From NCBI GenBank assembly GCA_034190875.2, contig CM067348.1, forward strand, positions 30,205,640 to 30,269,639: a stretch of 64,000 nucleotides of DNA, given 5' to 3'. This document shows positions 1-13,153 of this stretch, in pieces. The position numbers and the translations under genes were made by a program. The stretch's first letter is position 1. Each line of letters starts with the position of its first letter. The notes below the pieces were generated by a model that was not told where the DNA came from, did no database searches, and worked only from the letters and a program-made list of their open reading frames with translations. The DNA comes from Urechis unicinctus. Taxonomy: Eukaryota; Annelida; Polychaeta; Xenopneusta; Urechidae.

Positions 1-1640
1 TCCAAGAACTCTACTTGCCTACACGGCGTGTTCCGATAATTGTGCCTGTAAATGTTTACACATACACAATTTCAACCTTCGCTTGTAGATGTAAGAGGCA
101 TTTCTTTCGTCCGCTGGTGATGAATCAATAAACAGCTGCACGTTTTACCCCCCAACTCATGGAAGTCTGCTATATTCGCGCAATAAGTCCAATTATGCTT
201 ACATCCAAGTAGTTGAATTGTTATGTCATGGGATATAAAAGATGTATTTGTTGTGGAGGGGGTGAGATGTGGAGTACGGGGGTTACACGATTGTCATAGT
301 GGATTAGGGCAGATAAGGTATATGATATACGTACTCGAGAGTGATAGTATCACCGGGGCGAATGGGATACCTCATATAAGTCGAACAGATTCACGTTTAT
401 ATACTTTCTTCTATTAGCTTACTTCTGTACATGCATGAAAGCAGGTTTTCCATTTTTCATTCAGGCAACTTCACATATGCTTAAGTCCAACAAATGTATG
501 TGATTTCAAATACATATGATTTCGCTGTGAATGGTGTTGACCCAGAATAAGAGGACACGATCAGCCTATTTATTTGACAATGTTAGAATATAGTACATGC
601 TTAAATCATAATAACTCGTAAAAAAGAGAAATACTTAGTGGAAATCTGGTACATATAGCCTTACGTCGAGATAATAAGGGGATTAAGACGAATGTATGAA
701 AACATTCAATAGGATATTTTAATGAGCAATTAAAGAAGTAATTATTATGGCGAGCCACACTTTGGTGAAAGAGCACCGCTTGGCTGCGACCAATCACGCA
801 AAACATCTAGCATTTTTTTAGTAATTACCATGCCTGCTTATCTTTATCTCGCTGTCGTTTGCAATAATCAGGAATAAACTTACATGATATATTTTTAAGT
901 CGTCTAAATGAAGCACGGGGACGACAGCGGCAACAACTATTTTCAATTGCATGCATATATGAGGCTTCACCTCCATCATGGCGCACCATCCCAGACTATA
1001 AAAACCGCGAGAAGCTTATTAGTCTCTGTCGCTGAATTGTGAAATTCAACGCATATGCTTCGGACAGGAAAAGGTCGGCGTCTTCCTGGCTAGGCAAGTA
1101 CAGATAGGATTCCCAGCGGCATGAGATGGTTTGACACACAACAAAACAAGCAAACCTCCCACCATCGCATCTAATAGTACTTTCAGAGTTGATTATAGGT
1201 CAACTACATGGGCTGTTTACACAAGTTTCACATTCGTGGACCAATTTTTGTAGCTTCAGAGCAGGCTTTATTTTTTATGTAGATATGTTCTAAGACAATG
1301 CGAGACCCAACATGAACGATGGTTTCGATGCCAGAAGCGCAAGTCAGTGATGTTCGAATAGGCAACGGATGGCTCATTAGCATTGTTGTTTTGATGTATC
1401 AACACTCGTAGTGGTGTATACATAGACTGCTAGCTTGAGGCCTCTGGATCCTCATCATTGTTTTGTGATGTATGTAGACGCAGGTGGGTTCAACGCAATA
1501 ATAAACCTTCTGTTGGAAGCGTGTACCAAGACGTTCCACGTGGTAGGATAAACGGAGTGATGCGACTGCATTAACACAATGTGTTGAAAAACAAAGGTAG
1601 GTTAGACATGTGCATTGACAATGTGTGCTTATTTATCCAT
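1..1640 (+). repeat. REP-A module, plus-strand copy cut by the window edge
   Basis: This is a diverged repeat with closely similar copies at 39440-41240 (+), 7200-9370 (+) and 62580-64000 (-). Short markers shared by the copies include GCTTACATCCAAGTAG (near 200), CTCGAGAGTGATA (near 338) and GGCTGCGACCAAT (near 780). Parts in order: a left segment (1-230), a G-rich stretch that is a C-tract in inverted copies (about 250-285), and a segment around 700-1130 that ends with the marker AAGTCAGTGATGTTCG near 1340. No frame is open for any length across it. Function is unknown; it behaves as non-coding repeat DNA. Confidence 0.75.
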
Positions 1641-1899
1641 CTTACATCCTTATGAAGCACCACCTATTTCGCCAATAATTACTTTTGAAGCTGGATATCA
1701 TATCGATTCTTATGACTAGTGCAGAGGCCAATAGGTCACTTTTCTCTGTTTGCCTAATGCTCTTAGGTACAGCGGCCAATGATAATGCTGCTTATTGACG
1801 TGATAAACAGCGGTGACTAGTAATGACAGCGGCGGTGTCCTTGCAGGATATTTTAAGCGTGAAAGAAGAAGCATTGTAGTCTTAACGATATATTTGCAA

Positions 1900-2580
1900 T
1901 TGCTTTCAAGTTTTCAAACATCTACGTTTTAAACCAATCGATGGAATTGCGTCAGAACGAATTCGTAAAGTTTATATCATGTTATCCACGCTCTTCGGGG
2001 CATAAGGCGTTTCCGCCCTCAAAAGGTAAAATCGTTCCTTAGTGTTTCTAAGAGTGTTTGGCGTTGACATGCAATAACAGCTGTGGGGCAAATATTTCCA
2101 ATTGGTCAATTCTCAAAACTATAACTCCTAACACACATAATACGTTTTCTTTGATCCAACGTGCGATACCAGTATTTATATCCATCATGCTGTAAAGCAT
2201 AATAGAAGCAATTATGACAATAATAGGCTATCTATGTTAACTATGCACGCTAATTATCAATTAAATGTGCGGCCCCAGGCCGTATTGTATTATATTAATA
2301 TTGATCAATATAAGCTGATGCTTCTGAGCCGCACCAGTGCACCAAAGGACTATAGACAGGTCACCGCTAATATTGCGTTCCCTATAAATAATGCAACAAA
2401 CATCATCCCCTACTCTACACCATATGCACAGATCCTTATTGCATGCAGCTATCGGATCCCAGTTATCTCGCTTATACTTTGATGCACACGGAATAACGGT
2501 TGTCCATATGATAGCATTAGAACAAACACAAGATTGTTGTCTCCCTTATACCCATAAATCATACAGCTTAAAACACTCCT
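1900..2580 (+). repeat. REP-F module, shortened plus-strand copy
   Basis: The left part (about 1920-2230) matches the start of REP-F, including the CATCATGCTGTAAAGCATAA marker near 2184. The right part (about 2300-2560) matches its far end, with a GACAGGTCACC-like stretch. The middle, which elsewhere carries GATCGTACGGATGAGGAAC, is missing, so this copy has an internal deletion of roughly 1 kb compared with 20610-22340. Confidence 0.6.
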
Positions 2581-2589
2581 ACTAAATAT

Positions 2590-3860
2590 GCGTTTGCTGC
2601 CATATGATTTCAATTCATCATACGACAATGAAGACCTCATTGCCATATAATTGAGTTTCTCAACGACAACATGAGGCATTTTTTATAGCCACTGCGCTGC
2701 GCATCATGTTGCCTACATATTTACTATTGTTGCTTAAAGCCAACGGAGCAGTTACCACGCGAAAAAAGGTAACAGTAATATGGTCTCTGATTTGATGCCT
2801 TAGCATATATCGTCCTTGATGTGATAGTGAAGCCAGATGAATGAGCATTCATGTGTATTATTGCTATATCATTGCCAGAAACACTCTTGATGTGTGTTAA
2901 GGAAGGATTATGAGAGGAAGTGATGTGTTCAAATGCAGTGTGACTTGTAAACGACCGAGTGTTTGCGCAATACACATGTCAATATGAGTCTTCAATGTAT
3001 ATAACCTTGGATATTAGTCATTGTTTAATGAACGAATGTTATCAATTTCAGATCAAAACAACTAAAACGTTATATGGATAACCTTGATCTGTAAAGAATA
3101 TGAGCACTTATCTGTAGAGGATGGCATAAAACTTCGTTTATAATTATTTTCGGATTTGATGACAGATATTTGGATTCCATGATAACAAATTATATGGCAA
3201 AATTAATTAGTTAACTTATTTACTCTATTGCTATCAAGTCAGCTCATATATTCAATCAATTATATATCCATCAATATCTTCACACATAACTATTGTCTAC
3301 TAAATATAATAACATGCTCCTTTTCCAAAGTTTTACGGAAATCCATGAATTGAACTCGTGAGCAAAAACTCCGGCTCAATTCTAACCAAAGTAGGTTAAT
3401 CAAATTAACTACCGCATCAAGACAACAAAAATGCATTATTAACTCGGAATATGCGACAGCATGGTGTCTTCACTAGGTTGAGCCAATGGAATCTTCATGT
3501 TGGCTTCAGTAGATTTACCAGCTCAACTGGATACCCGCAGTCCGGACAATGTGACATAATTAAATGTGGGGTATTGTTGAAGTGTCTAGTCACTGGGTAA
3601 TTGCATCTGAGCTGTCAAACTGGCAGACACCCGGGTGCGGTGAATACAGAACAAAGCGGCTCGGTTCACATGTAACATAACCATATGAAACGAATAATCG
3701 TGTATTATATGTTATAAACACCTGGAAAAAGAATATATCAGAAAGAAGAGCCATCTGATGTAAAGCCCTCCCGGTTTTTACATACATTTAGCATACTCGA
3801 GACGGTCGGATAGCCGTTTACAGTGTAATTCAGTGCGTCCATTGAAAATATAATACTGTC
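2590..3860 (+). repeat. REP-R1 module
   Basis: This is collinear with 16385-17600 on the same strand. Shared markers are GGTTGAGCCAATG (near 3477), CGCAGTCCGGAC (near 3536) and a CGAGACGGTCGGA stretch near 3800. The two copies differ by scattered substitutions and small indels. REP-R2 follows directly, whereas in the 17-kb copy about 1.4 kb of (TA)n-rich DNA separates the two. Confidence 0.7.
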
Positions 3861-5754
3861 CCTAGACAGTGTGTTTCGTTGTTGGTCAAGTTCGAGTCGG
3901 TTTTGATATTGTTAGTATCACATTTTAAATCAAAGTCGTATATGGGAATCCGTGTCCTTGTAGATGCCTTTGTTGTCGCCTAAGTGAGTTACATGTCTAA
4001 TGCTACAATGTAGTATGATACTGAAACAGCGTTTGTCGCATAAAATGGCAAAGATATAGGATGAGTGCGGAACTGATGGGTATTTCTTTGTGCTGTCTGA
4101 TCCGAGTTGCGGAACCAAGCAAGCCGGCATTTAGTGGTAGACGCCAAGGGACTTGCATATGGGGGAAACCTGTTTGATTGCTTTGGTTGATTAGCAAACC
4201 CGTCCCTGCAGGGCCATTATCATAAGGTGAGGGTCCTTGACCACGCAGTTTTATATATAGTGAACCTGAATACCAACACAACTCGATTTATCTTTACAAT
4301 CAAACAAGTCATCACCGTGACAATAACATCTTCTATGCAATTACAAACCCAAGACTCACTGTGAATGTAAACATTTCGAGCTCCTTCCGAACAAAATCGT
4401 TGTAGAACACAATTATACCACTCCCAAATCGCGCATTTGTGAAATTTTGGAAGATAAGTCTGGGTGAAAATGTTCTGCGGTATCATGGCAGGAAGAAGTT
4501 AGGTAATATATCCAATCTAGAAACTAGAAATTTAATATCGTGCCATTATAAATAATCGATATTGGCTTGTGGATCCATATTTCATGTTAACCCCAACCAC
4601 ATCCAACGTAACTGGAATACTGTTTGTCACTCAAAACGTTCGTCAATCGGTTAAATTACGTCCCTCAACCATGAAACATGTCATCTAGCTGTCTACATGT
4701 GTATATGTTGTGTTGGCCTAACTGTTGTCGCTGTTGTTGATGAGTTAGCGTATCTACTATCAGCCATTTGTTTTTGAGAAACAGTTCAGCTAAAGAGCCA
4801 GTCGTGTTGGAATATGTTATTATAGTCGTTATCGTTGATTCAGCATTTGGATATTCATAAATTTTTATGTACGCACAAGGTCCGTATATAGCATGCAACA
4901 AAAGCATTGTTTTGCACCTGAGGATCCACACCCAAACGTTTGTTATAACAAGCACATGTGCAGTGCTTTTATAAATTTAATGGCTGGTGAACAGCACTTA
5001 CAGATCATTCTGTTCTGGAAGGAACGCATGCTACATACAACAGTTGGCATAAGCTAATTTCCCACAGTTGTAAAGCAACATCTGAGCGACACTCACTCAT
5101 CACGCGGCTGCTATGGTGTTATACAACTATTTATGCTTGCTGAGTTAACCAGTCGTATTCATTGTTTAGTTGATTAAGTTACGTGTCATCAACAGCCACC
5201 AAAGTAATCTTGCAATTGTCATTTAACCATAGCTTGGCCCAATCCATTTCAGAGGTGACTCTCTTTTCAAACATTTATGCTTGAGATCGGGACGATTGTA
5301 AAGTGCCATTGTCTACCGTGCGTAGTTCCTGCTTGTAAAGACAACACTCGAAAGGTCTTAATGTATGCATTAGAGAATAGACTAACGCAATGATACATAT
5401 CAATGCAATCGATCGACACAAAAAGGAATCATACAAACTCTACAAATGGCAAGTATGTTTGATACGAATCACAATTTTTATCAAACGGCATTGATATCAT
5501 ACGGAATATACACTTTTAATCTTGGATTATATTTTTCATGTTGATATCATAGCTGTTTAATTCAACGGCGGAAAAATTTGGCCAAGAATTAATTTTATCA
5601 TATTAAAATCAGTCTTACGGATGTAAGCAACAGTCGATGGGACAAAAACAAAATATGCTAGCAAAATATGTTAGCAACCCGTTAAATAGAAACATTTCAC
5701 CAGCCCTTGGAAGCCTACTATGTCAGCTTTTGTTGGTATTATACTGCTGACAAT

Positions 5755-5760
5755 ATAAAA
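5755..5760 (+). promoter_or_regulatory. Candidate TATA box
   Basis: TATAAA lies 28 bases before the ATG of the short frame at 5783. It is kept as TATAAAA at 38581 in one other REP-R2 copy and changed to TATAGAG near 20077 in the third. The spacing is close for a polymerase II promoter: transcription would start about at the ATG. It may therefore not serve this frame at all. Confidence 0.25.
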
Positions 5761-5782
5761 CAAAATCGGCGGTCCCCTCATC

Positions 5783-5887
5783 ATGAAATCCACAGTGCTG
5801 CTAATCCTATTCACAACTATTCTAGCTAGCATTTTTCCGGGATATTGCAATCCATTAAATATGCCTACTCAAAGTGAATTTAACTAA
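5783..5887 (+). CDS. Short frame with signal-peptide-like N-terminus (34 codons), unrecognised
   Basis: The frame starts MKSTVLLILFTTILAS and ends with TAA at 5885. A lysine after the start, then about 14 hydrophobic residues and a small-residue stretch ending in PGYC, has the shape of a secretory signal peptide. Only about 13 residues remain after a plausible cleavage, so the frame could be a first exon, a broken gene or chance. The same region occurs in two other REP-R2 copies: at 38610 it is open for 38 codons with a different C-terminal part, and at 20103 it stops after six codons. A TATA box lies just upstream in two copies. It matches no family I can name. Function is unknown and coding status uncertain. 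Confidence 0.25.
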   Translation: MKSTVLLILFTTILASIFPGYCNPLNMPTQSEFN

Positions 5888-5929
5888 TCCATATATTTTA
5901 AGGTATTTTGATGTGCTATATACAGTGTT

Positions 5930-6660
5930 TAGGTGTGACAGTTTACGTTCCGTTTTATGGTAACAAAGTTATACGAGAGTTTATGTTAATGTTGATGGAC
6001 TATCTCCTCTTAGCTTTTATTTGGACATGTATGAAAGCAGGGTTATCTTATTTTATTTAGGCAAATTTACTTATGCGTGAGTCCAACTATTTTATGTGAT
6101 TTCAAATACATATGATTTCGCTATGAATGGTGTTGGCCCAGAATATGAGGACACGATCAAACTATATTACTGACAATGTATAGTATATGCTTGGATCATG
6201 ATAACGCGTTACAAAGGGAAATGTTTATTAGATATCTAGTACTTATAGCCTCCCATCGAGATTATAAGGCATATGTAAAAAAATGTTTACAGATTATTTT
6301 AATGAGCAATTAAATAGGTGATTATTATGGCGAGCACGTACTTTAGTGAAAGAGCAGCGCTTGGCTGCGACCCATATACGCAAAACATATAGAATTTTTT
6401 TGAGTTTTCTAAAGCAATTACCAAGCCTGATTAAATTTATCTCGCTCTCGTTACCTACTTCGTGCATCTCTATTTTGCAATAATCAGGAATTAACTTACA
6501 TGATATATTTTGAGTGGTCGAAGGCAGCACGGTGGTGACAGCGGCAACAACTGTTCTTCATCACACGCACACATGAGGCTTCATTTCAATAGCATTCAAT
6601 TCACCTCCTCCAGCAAGGCGCACCATCACAGCCAATAAAAACCGCGAGAGAGCGCTAAAA
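5930..6660 (+). repeat. REP-A fragment
   Basis: This matches the middle of REP-A (compare 430-1030), including the ACATATGATTTCGCT stretch near 6108 and the GGCTGCGACCCAT marker near 6361. It begins and ends inside the module and runs straight into REP-S at about 6650, so it is a deleted copy. Confidence 0.65.
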
Positions 6661-7200
6661 TTTCAGAAGCTTCTGTTTTCGGTATGGCTGCTAGATAAAT
6701 GCTACACATCCATTCATCTCAGTAGCGCCTCTGAATACGCGTGATGTGCGTTGGCTGCAATCTGATCGTTTATGGGACAAAAAGGCTAATAATAATGACA
6801 ATTATCCCTCCTGGTCGCTTCAGTTATTTTGCAATAATGTGTTCCAATAACAGCAGACTTGTGTAGCAGTTGTGGTATAACCGTGATACACGTATAATAA
6901 TCGAGAACATCAGTAATAGACACTCAAAGTTGCAATCTAAGACTGGTGTTTTGCGCAACAACAGGTATGTGTGTGAACAATCCTAAATACAAGGCATAAT
7001 AGAGTATATAACCCACAGCTTTGCTGTTGCACGGATGATTCTGTCATCTTTGTATTGCAAGTAGAGAACTGTTTTGTGGATATTAAGATAACCGCAACAT
7101 ATACGACCAGTGGTGTACTAATGAGCACGTGTGAGTATTTTGGACATTTGAAATGCTCTACTGACAACGCAAGAGAATAACTATGATTACGTATAGAAAT
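6650..7200 (+). repeat. REP-S module
   Basis: This matches 25960-26540 (+) and 55440-55985 (-). Shared markers are GATGTGCGTTGGC near 6743 and CAATAATGTGTTC near 6831. A minus-strand frame at 6937-7389 is open for 150 codons, the longest in the window. It crosses the S/A boundary, is not kept open in the other copies and resembles nothing I recognise, so I treat it as chance. Confidence 0.65.
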
Positions 7201-9370
7201 TGGCGAGTGACTCACTATGTACACTACTACGTTGTTAATGTGAAATGCACATGACCTCAGGTTAATTGTAGTGCTTATGTACAACCATGTGTCTTCCAAT
7301 AGCTGAGCATAACCAAAACGAATCGTATGTGTCTGCCAAGATATATATTCCAGTCCCAGAATCATGCAGCGTGGTGCTACAGTTAGCACTCAAGCTATGC
7401 AAAAAGGGTTGCGTGACTGGTATTAGATATTTGGCAGGGGGTCTAGGTACACGCTTTGATATAACCGGATTACGGTACAACAACTGATGATATCCAAGAA
7501 CAAATGCCTAAATAACTGATTAATTATCGCAGTCACTATCACGATGTGTCCCATCATTTTGTTACGACAATGATAGCATATATATCATTTAGACTAAACT
7601 GTACAGGCAAAAGGTCACCACGTAGTTTCTCTTCCCGAAAGTGTCATTAGCACAATTAAAGATAAAAAATTGTCCTACATTGTGCATCTGACTGGTTACT
7701 CGCTATACGGATGATCACTGTTGAGCCGCCCGGTTAAAATATTTCTTTAAACCTTTATCCATAAAACAAACTTGCGAAGCTACCTAATAGAGGAACTTAG
7801 TATGCTGGTAAACTTTACCATAAAGGCAAACCTTTAGGGAAAAAGCTATCCTGTCTTGGTCCGGTCCAAATGGGAGCTGCAAAGCTAAACAGCCAAATCA
7901 GCATTGACATTAACTAATCTATTCAACATTGCGTAAACGTGTATGAGATCTCGTGTTTTACGAGAAACCAGTCCTAATGTGTGTTCATTAATAAATCAGC
8001 CATACAGGTAAGATGCATTGTAATTTTGAAATATTTCTAGTTATGGTGATAGCATGCGCCGTGATCATTTGGATAAAGTCACTCTCAGCGTGGCTTGTGG
8101 ACGGTCATTTGATCATTCCGAGAACTATGCTTGCCTTCACGGCGTGTCCCTATGATTATGCCCGTTAATGTTTAAACATACATAATGTTGACCTTCGCTT
8201 GTAGATTTAAGAGTCACTTTGGCACCTTTTTTGTCCGCTGGTGATGAATCAATAAACAGCCGATTATTAACCGGCACTTTTTCCCCACTGCATTTTCCGC
8301 GCTATATCCACGCCATAAGCCCTATTATGCCTACATCCAAGTTGATGGTAACGGCTCAACTGTTACCCTATGTCTAACAGATTAACGCTGAAAGACTTTC
8401 TCCTCTTAGCTTTCATCTGTACATTCATGAAACCAGCGTTTCTTTATTTCACTAAGGGAACTTTACTTATGCGTTAGTCTATCAAATTTGTGATTTCAAA
8501 AAAAACATATCATTTCGTTATGAATGGTGTTTACCTAGAATAAGAGATCAACTGTTACCCTATGTCGTACAGATTAACGCTGATAGACTTTCTCCTCTTA
8601 GCTTTCATCTGTACATTCGTGAAACCAGCTTTTTCTTTATTTCTCTAAGGGAAATTTATTTATGCGTTAGTCCAACAAATTTACGTGATTTCAAACACTT
8701 ATCATTTCGTTATGAATGGTGCTAACCTAGAATAAGAGATCACGATACACCTATATTAATATGACAATGTTATAGTATGATACAGGCTTGGATCATAATA
8801 ACACGTTGCAACGGTAAATGTTTATTAAACATCTGGTACTTATAGTCTTCGTCAAGATTATAATGTGATTAAGACACAAGTATGAAAAAAGCCAATATGT
8901 TTTTTAATGAGCAATTGCCAGAAGTGAATATTATTGCGAGCACGTTAGTAGGAAAAAGAGCATCGCTTAGTTGCGACCAATGTACTCAAAACATGTATAA
9001 ATTTGCAATTTCCATGCCTGATTAACTTAATTTCGTAGTCTTAACCTACTTTGTTTAACTCAAGTTTGCAATAATCAGGAATAAACTACCATGATATATT
9101 TTGAGTGGTCGGAATCCTTGGAGCACGGGTGCGACAGCGGCAATAACTGTTACATGCACATAAGAGTCTTCGTCTCAATAGCATTCAATTCTAGAAATTC
9201 ACCTTCTCCAGCATGGCGCACCATCACAGTCCGTACAAACCACCAGAAGCTTATTAGTCTCTTTCCCGGAATTGCGAAATGCAACGCCTATGCTTTGATA
9301 ACATGAAAAGTATATATAGCAGTCCCTGCAGCCTGAACTGGTTTGACATAAGCAAACCTCGACTGAAATG
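7200..9370 (+). repeat. REP-A module with its upstream extension
   Basis: The first 900 bases (7200-8110) are the inverse of 48960-49870 and 54060-55006. The rest (8110-9370) parallels 1-1140 and 39540-40680. It shows that the S to A order is ancestral: the same order is read in reverse at 53470-55985. A 192-bp internal tandem duplication lies at 8359-8742. Confidence 0.7.
8359..8742 (+). repeat. 192-bp direct tandem duplication inside REP-A
   Basis: Two head-to-tail copies, 8359-8550 and 8551-8742, each start ACTGTTACCCTATGTC and end AGAGATCA. They are unmistakably similar but carry many single differences, so the duplication is old. No other REP-A copy in the window has it. Confidence 0.85.
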
Positions 9371-9469
9371 TCGGACTGATTGTTTGTAGCATCAGAATAT
9401 GCTTACTTATTATGTAGATTGTTTCAAATACAACGCAAGACCAAGCACATTTGTATGCAACTAAAACAT

Positions 9470-11220
9470 TAATGGCACCTGCAAATATTGGCACGTTGAT
9501 CTGTAAGCTAAACAAGCTGGATTTGACATTTTCCGAGCTAAAATGCAAGAATCGAGCCACGCGCCACTGCACCCGATGAAAATGCATTAAGCCTGCGTAG
9601 CCGTAGTTATTTCGTGAGGATGCCGATGTAAAGATCGGCAGTAGGTCGACTTCAACTGCATACCCAATTGAAATAGACTTTATGATAAGATGCCCATCAG
9701 TTTCTATGCTGTCAATAAGACGACCGGTAATAGCTCACTGGATTGTAAATTGCGATGTCTGAGGTTTCGGACGTTCTTATGTTACAGAGTTGAGGGAATT
9801 GCGCAGCTGCTAACCTGTCATTTAACAAGGCTTAATATATTTATGTGGTTGCGAGTGACAAAACAAATCATTGCAATATCCTTTTTTTTTGCATCAGCCA
9901 ACCAGCATGATGATGTCAGAAAACATCCATGCAATTGTGAAATAGCATGCCTGACAATTTTGTTGATGTCTTTCTGTTACCAACACCAATAACGTTTTCA
10001 ATGTAGCTTACTAGAAGGAATTAATAGCAATACGAGATGCTCCCAGCTACTGCTGTATGCCACATCATTTCAGCCCAAGGAGCAATGAGAGGCGTATTAA
10101 TTTTTGCCCACGCAATTTAGAAAACAACGCTCATGCCTATGTGTCGTGTCTGAGACATCCCCCGCAACGAAACTATCCCCTAATGACTCGGAAAACCTAT
10201 GAAGGGCTTGTCCATCAATAGAGGCCAGTAGACTAATAATTCTCAGTGATTGCTTCGCGGTTTTACGAGATATATATAAGCAAAGTCCGGTCAAATACTT
10301 TGTCTGGAATACTGCATGATGACGCCAACCATTCATGACCTCTTGGTGAATGGAGAGCATACAACTGTCAAACGGCACGATCAAAGACGATGCATTTAAG
10401 CGACAAGCATAGAGATAATGACAGTTAATGAAACTTATGTCCTAGAAGGACACTTGAAAGTGTCTGTCAAAAGCATCGTTGCGGTTTCCATACAACGGTT
10501 CATCACCTCGAGTTGACAACTACAAGTGGCTTAAAATGCATTGATGAACTTCCATCGGCATAATTTCGCACTATTTATATTCCACCATAGCGCCAGTCTG
10601 TTCACAGAGATTCAGAAACGCATCGGTGCCCCAAGGTAAATTATCCTTTACCGTATCTCCATTGGATGTTTAACTGGGACCGGCAATGATTGTTGAGAGA
10701 CATATATTTGCATTTGGTAATTCACTAAGGGTCTACTGAGACTCATAACCGGTTTTTACATGTCCACTTAACATTAGTGCAAGTGTACATGGTAATACGT
10801 TTTAATCTGAGAGAAATATTCTACACACACTTGTAAGTCGCTGCCCGGTTACATGCCGTCGGCACCAGCATTGATTGCCATGGCAGACTACAAGAATGAT
10901 TAGCAAGGCATGAAAACATCTACTGTTGTTAACGCCTTCATATACGTGTGGATGGAACACAGACAAATGAATCATTTTCATGCTAGTCGTGTTTGAGTCT
11001 TGAATGAATTTGAATGCAAATGATCAGTGGTCTTCAAACTGATCATTGACGCTTGTCGTCATCGGAAATGTAAGCAAGCTGAGTGGTATGCGGTGCACTG
11101 TGCGTTGTCTGATGGTTAAGCGACGGTTGTTGTGAATTACGTGATCTAAAATTGGTATTCACAAAGTTTAATGCTTTGTTTACTCGTTTACCTCTGCCGG
11201 CGATAGTCTTGCTCTCTGTT
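9470..11220 (+). repeat. REP-L module, upstream of the LINE remnant
   Basis: This is collinear with 26690-28260 (+), 42640-44290 (+), 35470-35935 (-) and 61930-62515 (-). Shared stretches are GACGACCGGTAATAGCTCAC (near 9720), GTCTGGAATACTGCATGA (near 10302) and CATTGATTGCCATGGCAGA (near 10869). It leads without a break into reverse-transcriptase sequence. It may be the 5' part of the same LINE, but I could not find an endonuclease signature in it. Confidence 0.7.
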
Positions 11221-12080
11221 GACCACGTCTACATCACTAGATGTATCATCTTGCTCATCTGCTTAATGGCCTAGTTGTACATAGCCTATTAGTTCCACAC
11301 AACACGGCAGGGGCTGTCATGTGTATGCGCAATGCCAACCATGCAACAGGTACAAATTGATGTGGACTTCCAAAAAGCGTTAAATAGAGTTTCCATCTAT
11401 CGATATAGCTTGGACAAATAACGGCCCTCGGTATCTGTGACGAACAGTTAGAATGGTAGAACGGATGGCGAAACGGTGGAAGGCAGAGAGTAGTGATAAA
11501 TGGTATCGCATCAGACTAGACGAACCCTATCAGCTGTATAATCTATATTTAAACAACATTAATTAGATAATGCTCCTGGCGTGCAGTTATCATAGTTGCA
11601 GATGTATCTAAAGTTTTTTCCTGAGTCTGGACCTAACACAGTTCGTAACTTACATCAAACACTACATGACGCATTAGACAAGGATAAAGATTTGTAAATT
11701 CTATTTAGCCTTAACAAATGTAACATAGTGAGTGGCTGGACAAACGACAATCTTGAACACTTAATTATCAATTTTACAGGGAGGATGTGTCTGAGGTATG
11801 GGATCTATGTGGTCATAGTTCATCAGTCATTCTCATCTAGCGAACACGGCGTCGCAGCAGCGTTTTCCTGATGATCAGACGGATTTCCGTTTGTATGTTG
11901 AGAGGAGTTTTTAGCTAACTCTATGAGACACTCGTTACGCAATGAATGCGCGGTCACAAAATCCTGACGATGACAACAATATACCAGATAGGGTACAAAG
12001 GGGTGCTACAAACCTAGTAACTAGCAACTCGGATTATAGAAACGAACGCCAAAGTCTGCTCTTGTGAAGCCTGACACTTT
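11220..12080 (+). mobile_element. LINE remnant: reverse transcriptase palm, thumb and C-terminal part (CR1/L2/Jockey-like)
   Basis: Broken coding sequence of a non-LTR retrotransposon reverse transcriptase, read in three shifting frames. In order: VDFQKALNRV (near 11362), corresponding to the DFSKAFD block of LINE reverse transcriptases; a GI..EQLEW block followed by GGRQRVVINGI (11430-11510), the classic R.QRV block; LYLNNIN (near 11548), like IYINDI; ADVSKVF (near 11600), like the FADDTK catalytic box with its second Asp lost; SLNKCNIV (near 11705), like FN..KC.VM; and QRGATNLVTSN (near 12000), like the QRRATKLV segment near the C-terminus of this LINE group. The PQGS block before the catalytic box is gone. 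There are several stops and shifts, and it cannot make an enzyme. A (GT)n tract follows at once. The clade is inferred from motif wording only. Confidence 0.8.
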
Positions 12081-12084
12081 TCAA

Positions 12085-13153
<1,069 letters not shown>

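Larger units (their letters stand above)
3890..5900 (+). repeat. REP-R2 module, longest copy
   Basis: This is similar to 19017-20430 and 36340-38940, all on the plus strand. Shared stretches include GATATTGTTAGTATCACATT (near 3905), ATCAAACGGCATTGAT (near 5480) and the block around 5700-5880 that carries a TATA box and a short signal-peptide-like frame. On the minus strand, frames at 4003-4281, 4220-4486 and 4665-4955 are partly shared with the 36-38 kb copy, but without a recognisable product. Confidence 0.7.

Noticed and set aside
6937-7389. Longest frame of the window, 150 codons on the minus strand
   Set aside because: It spans the border of two repeat modules, is not kept open in the other copies and has no protein-like motif.
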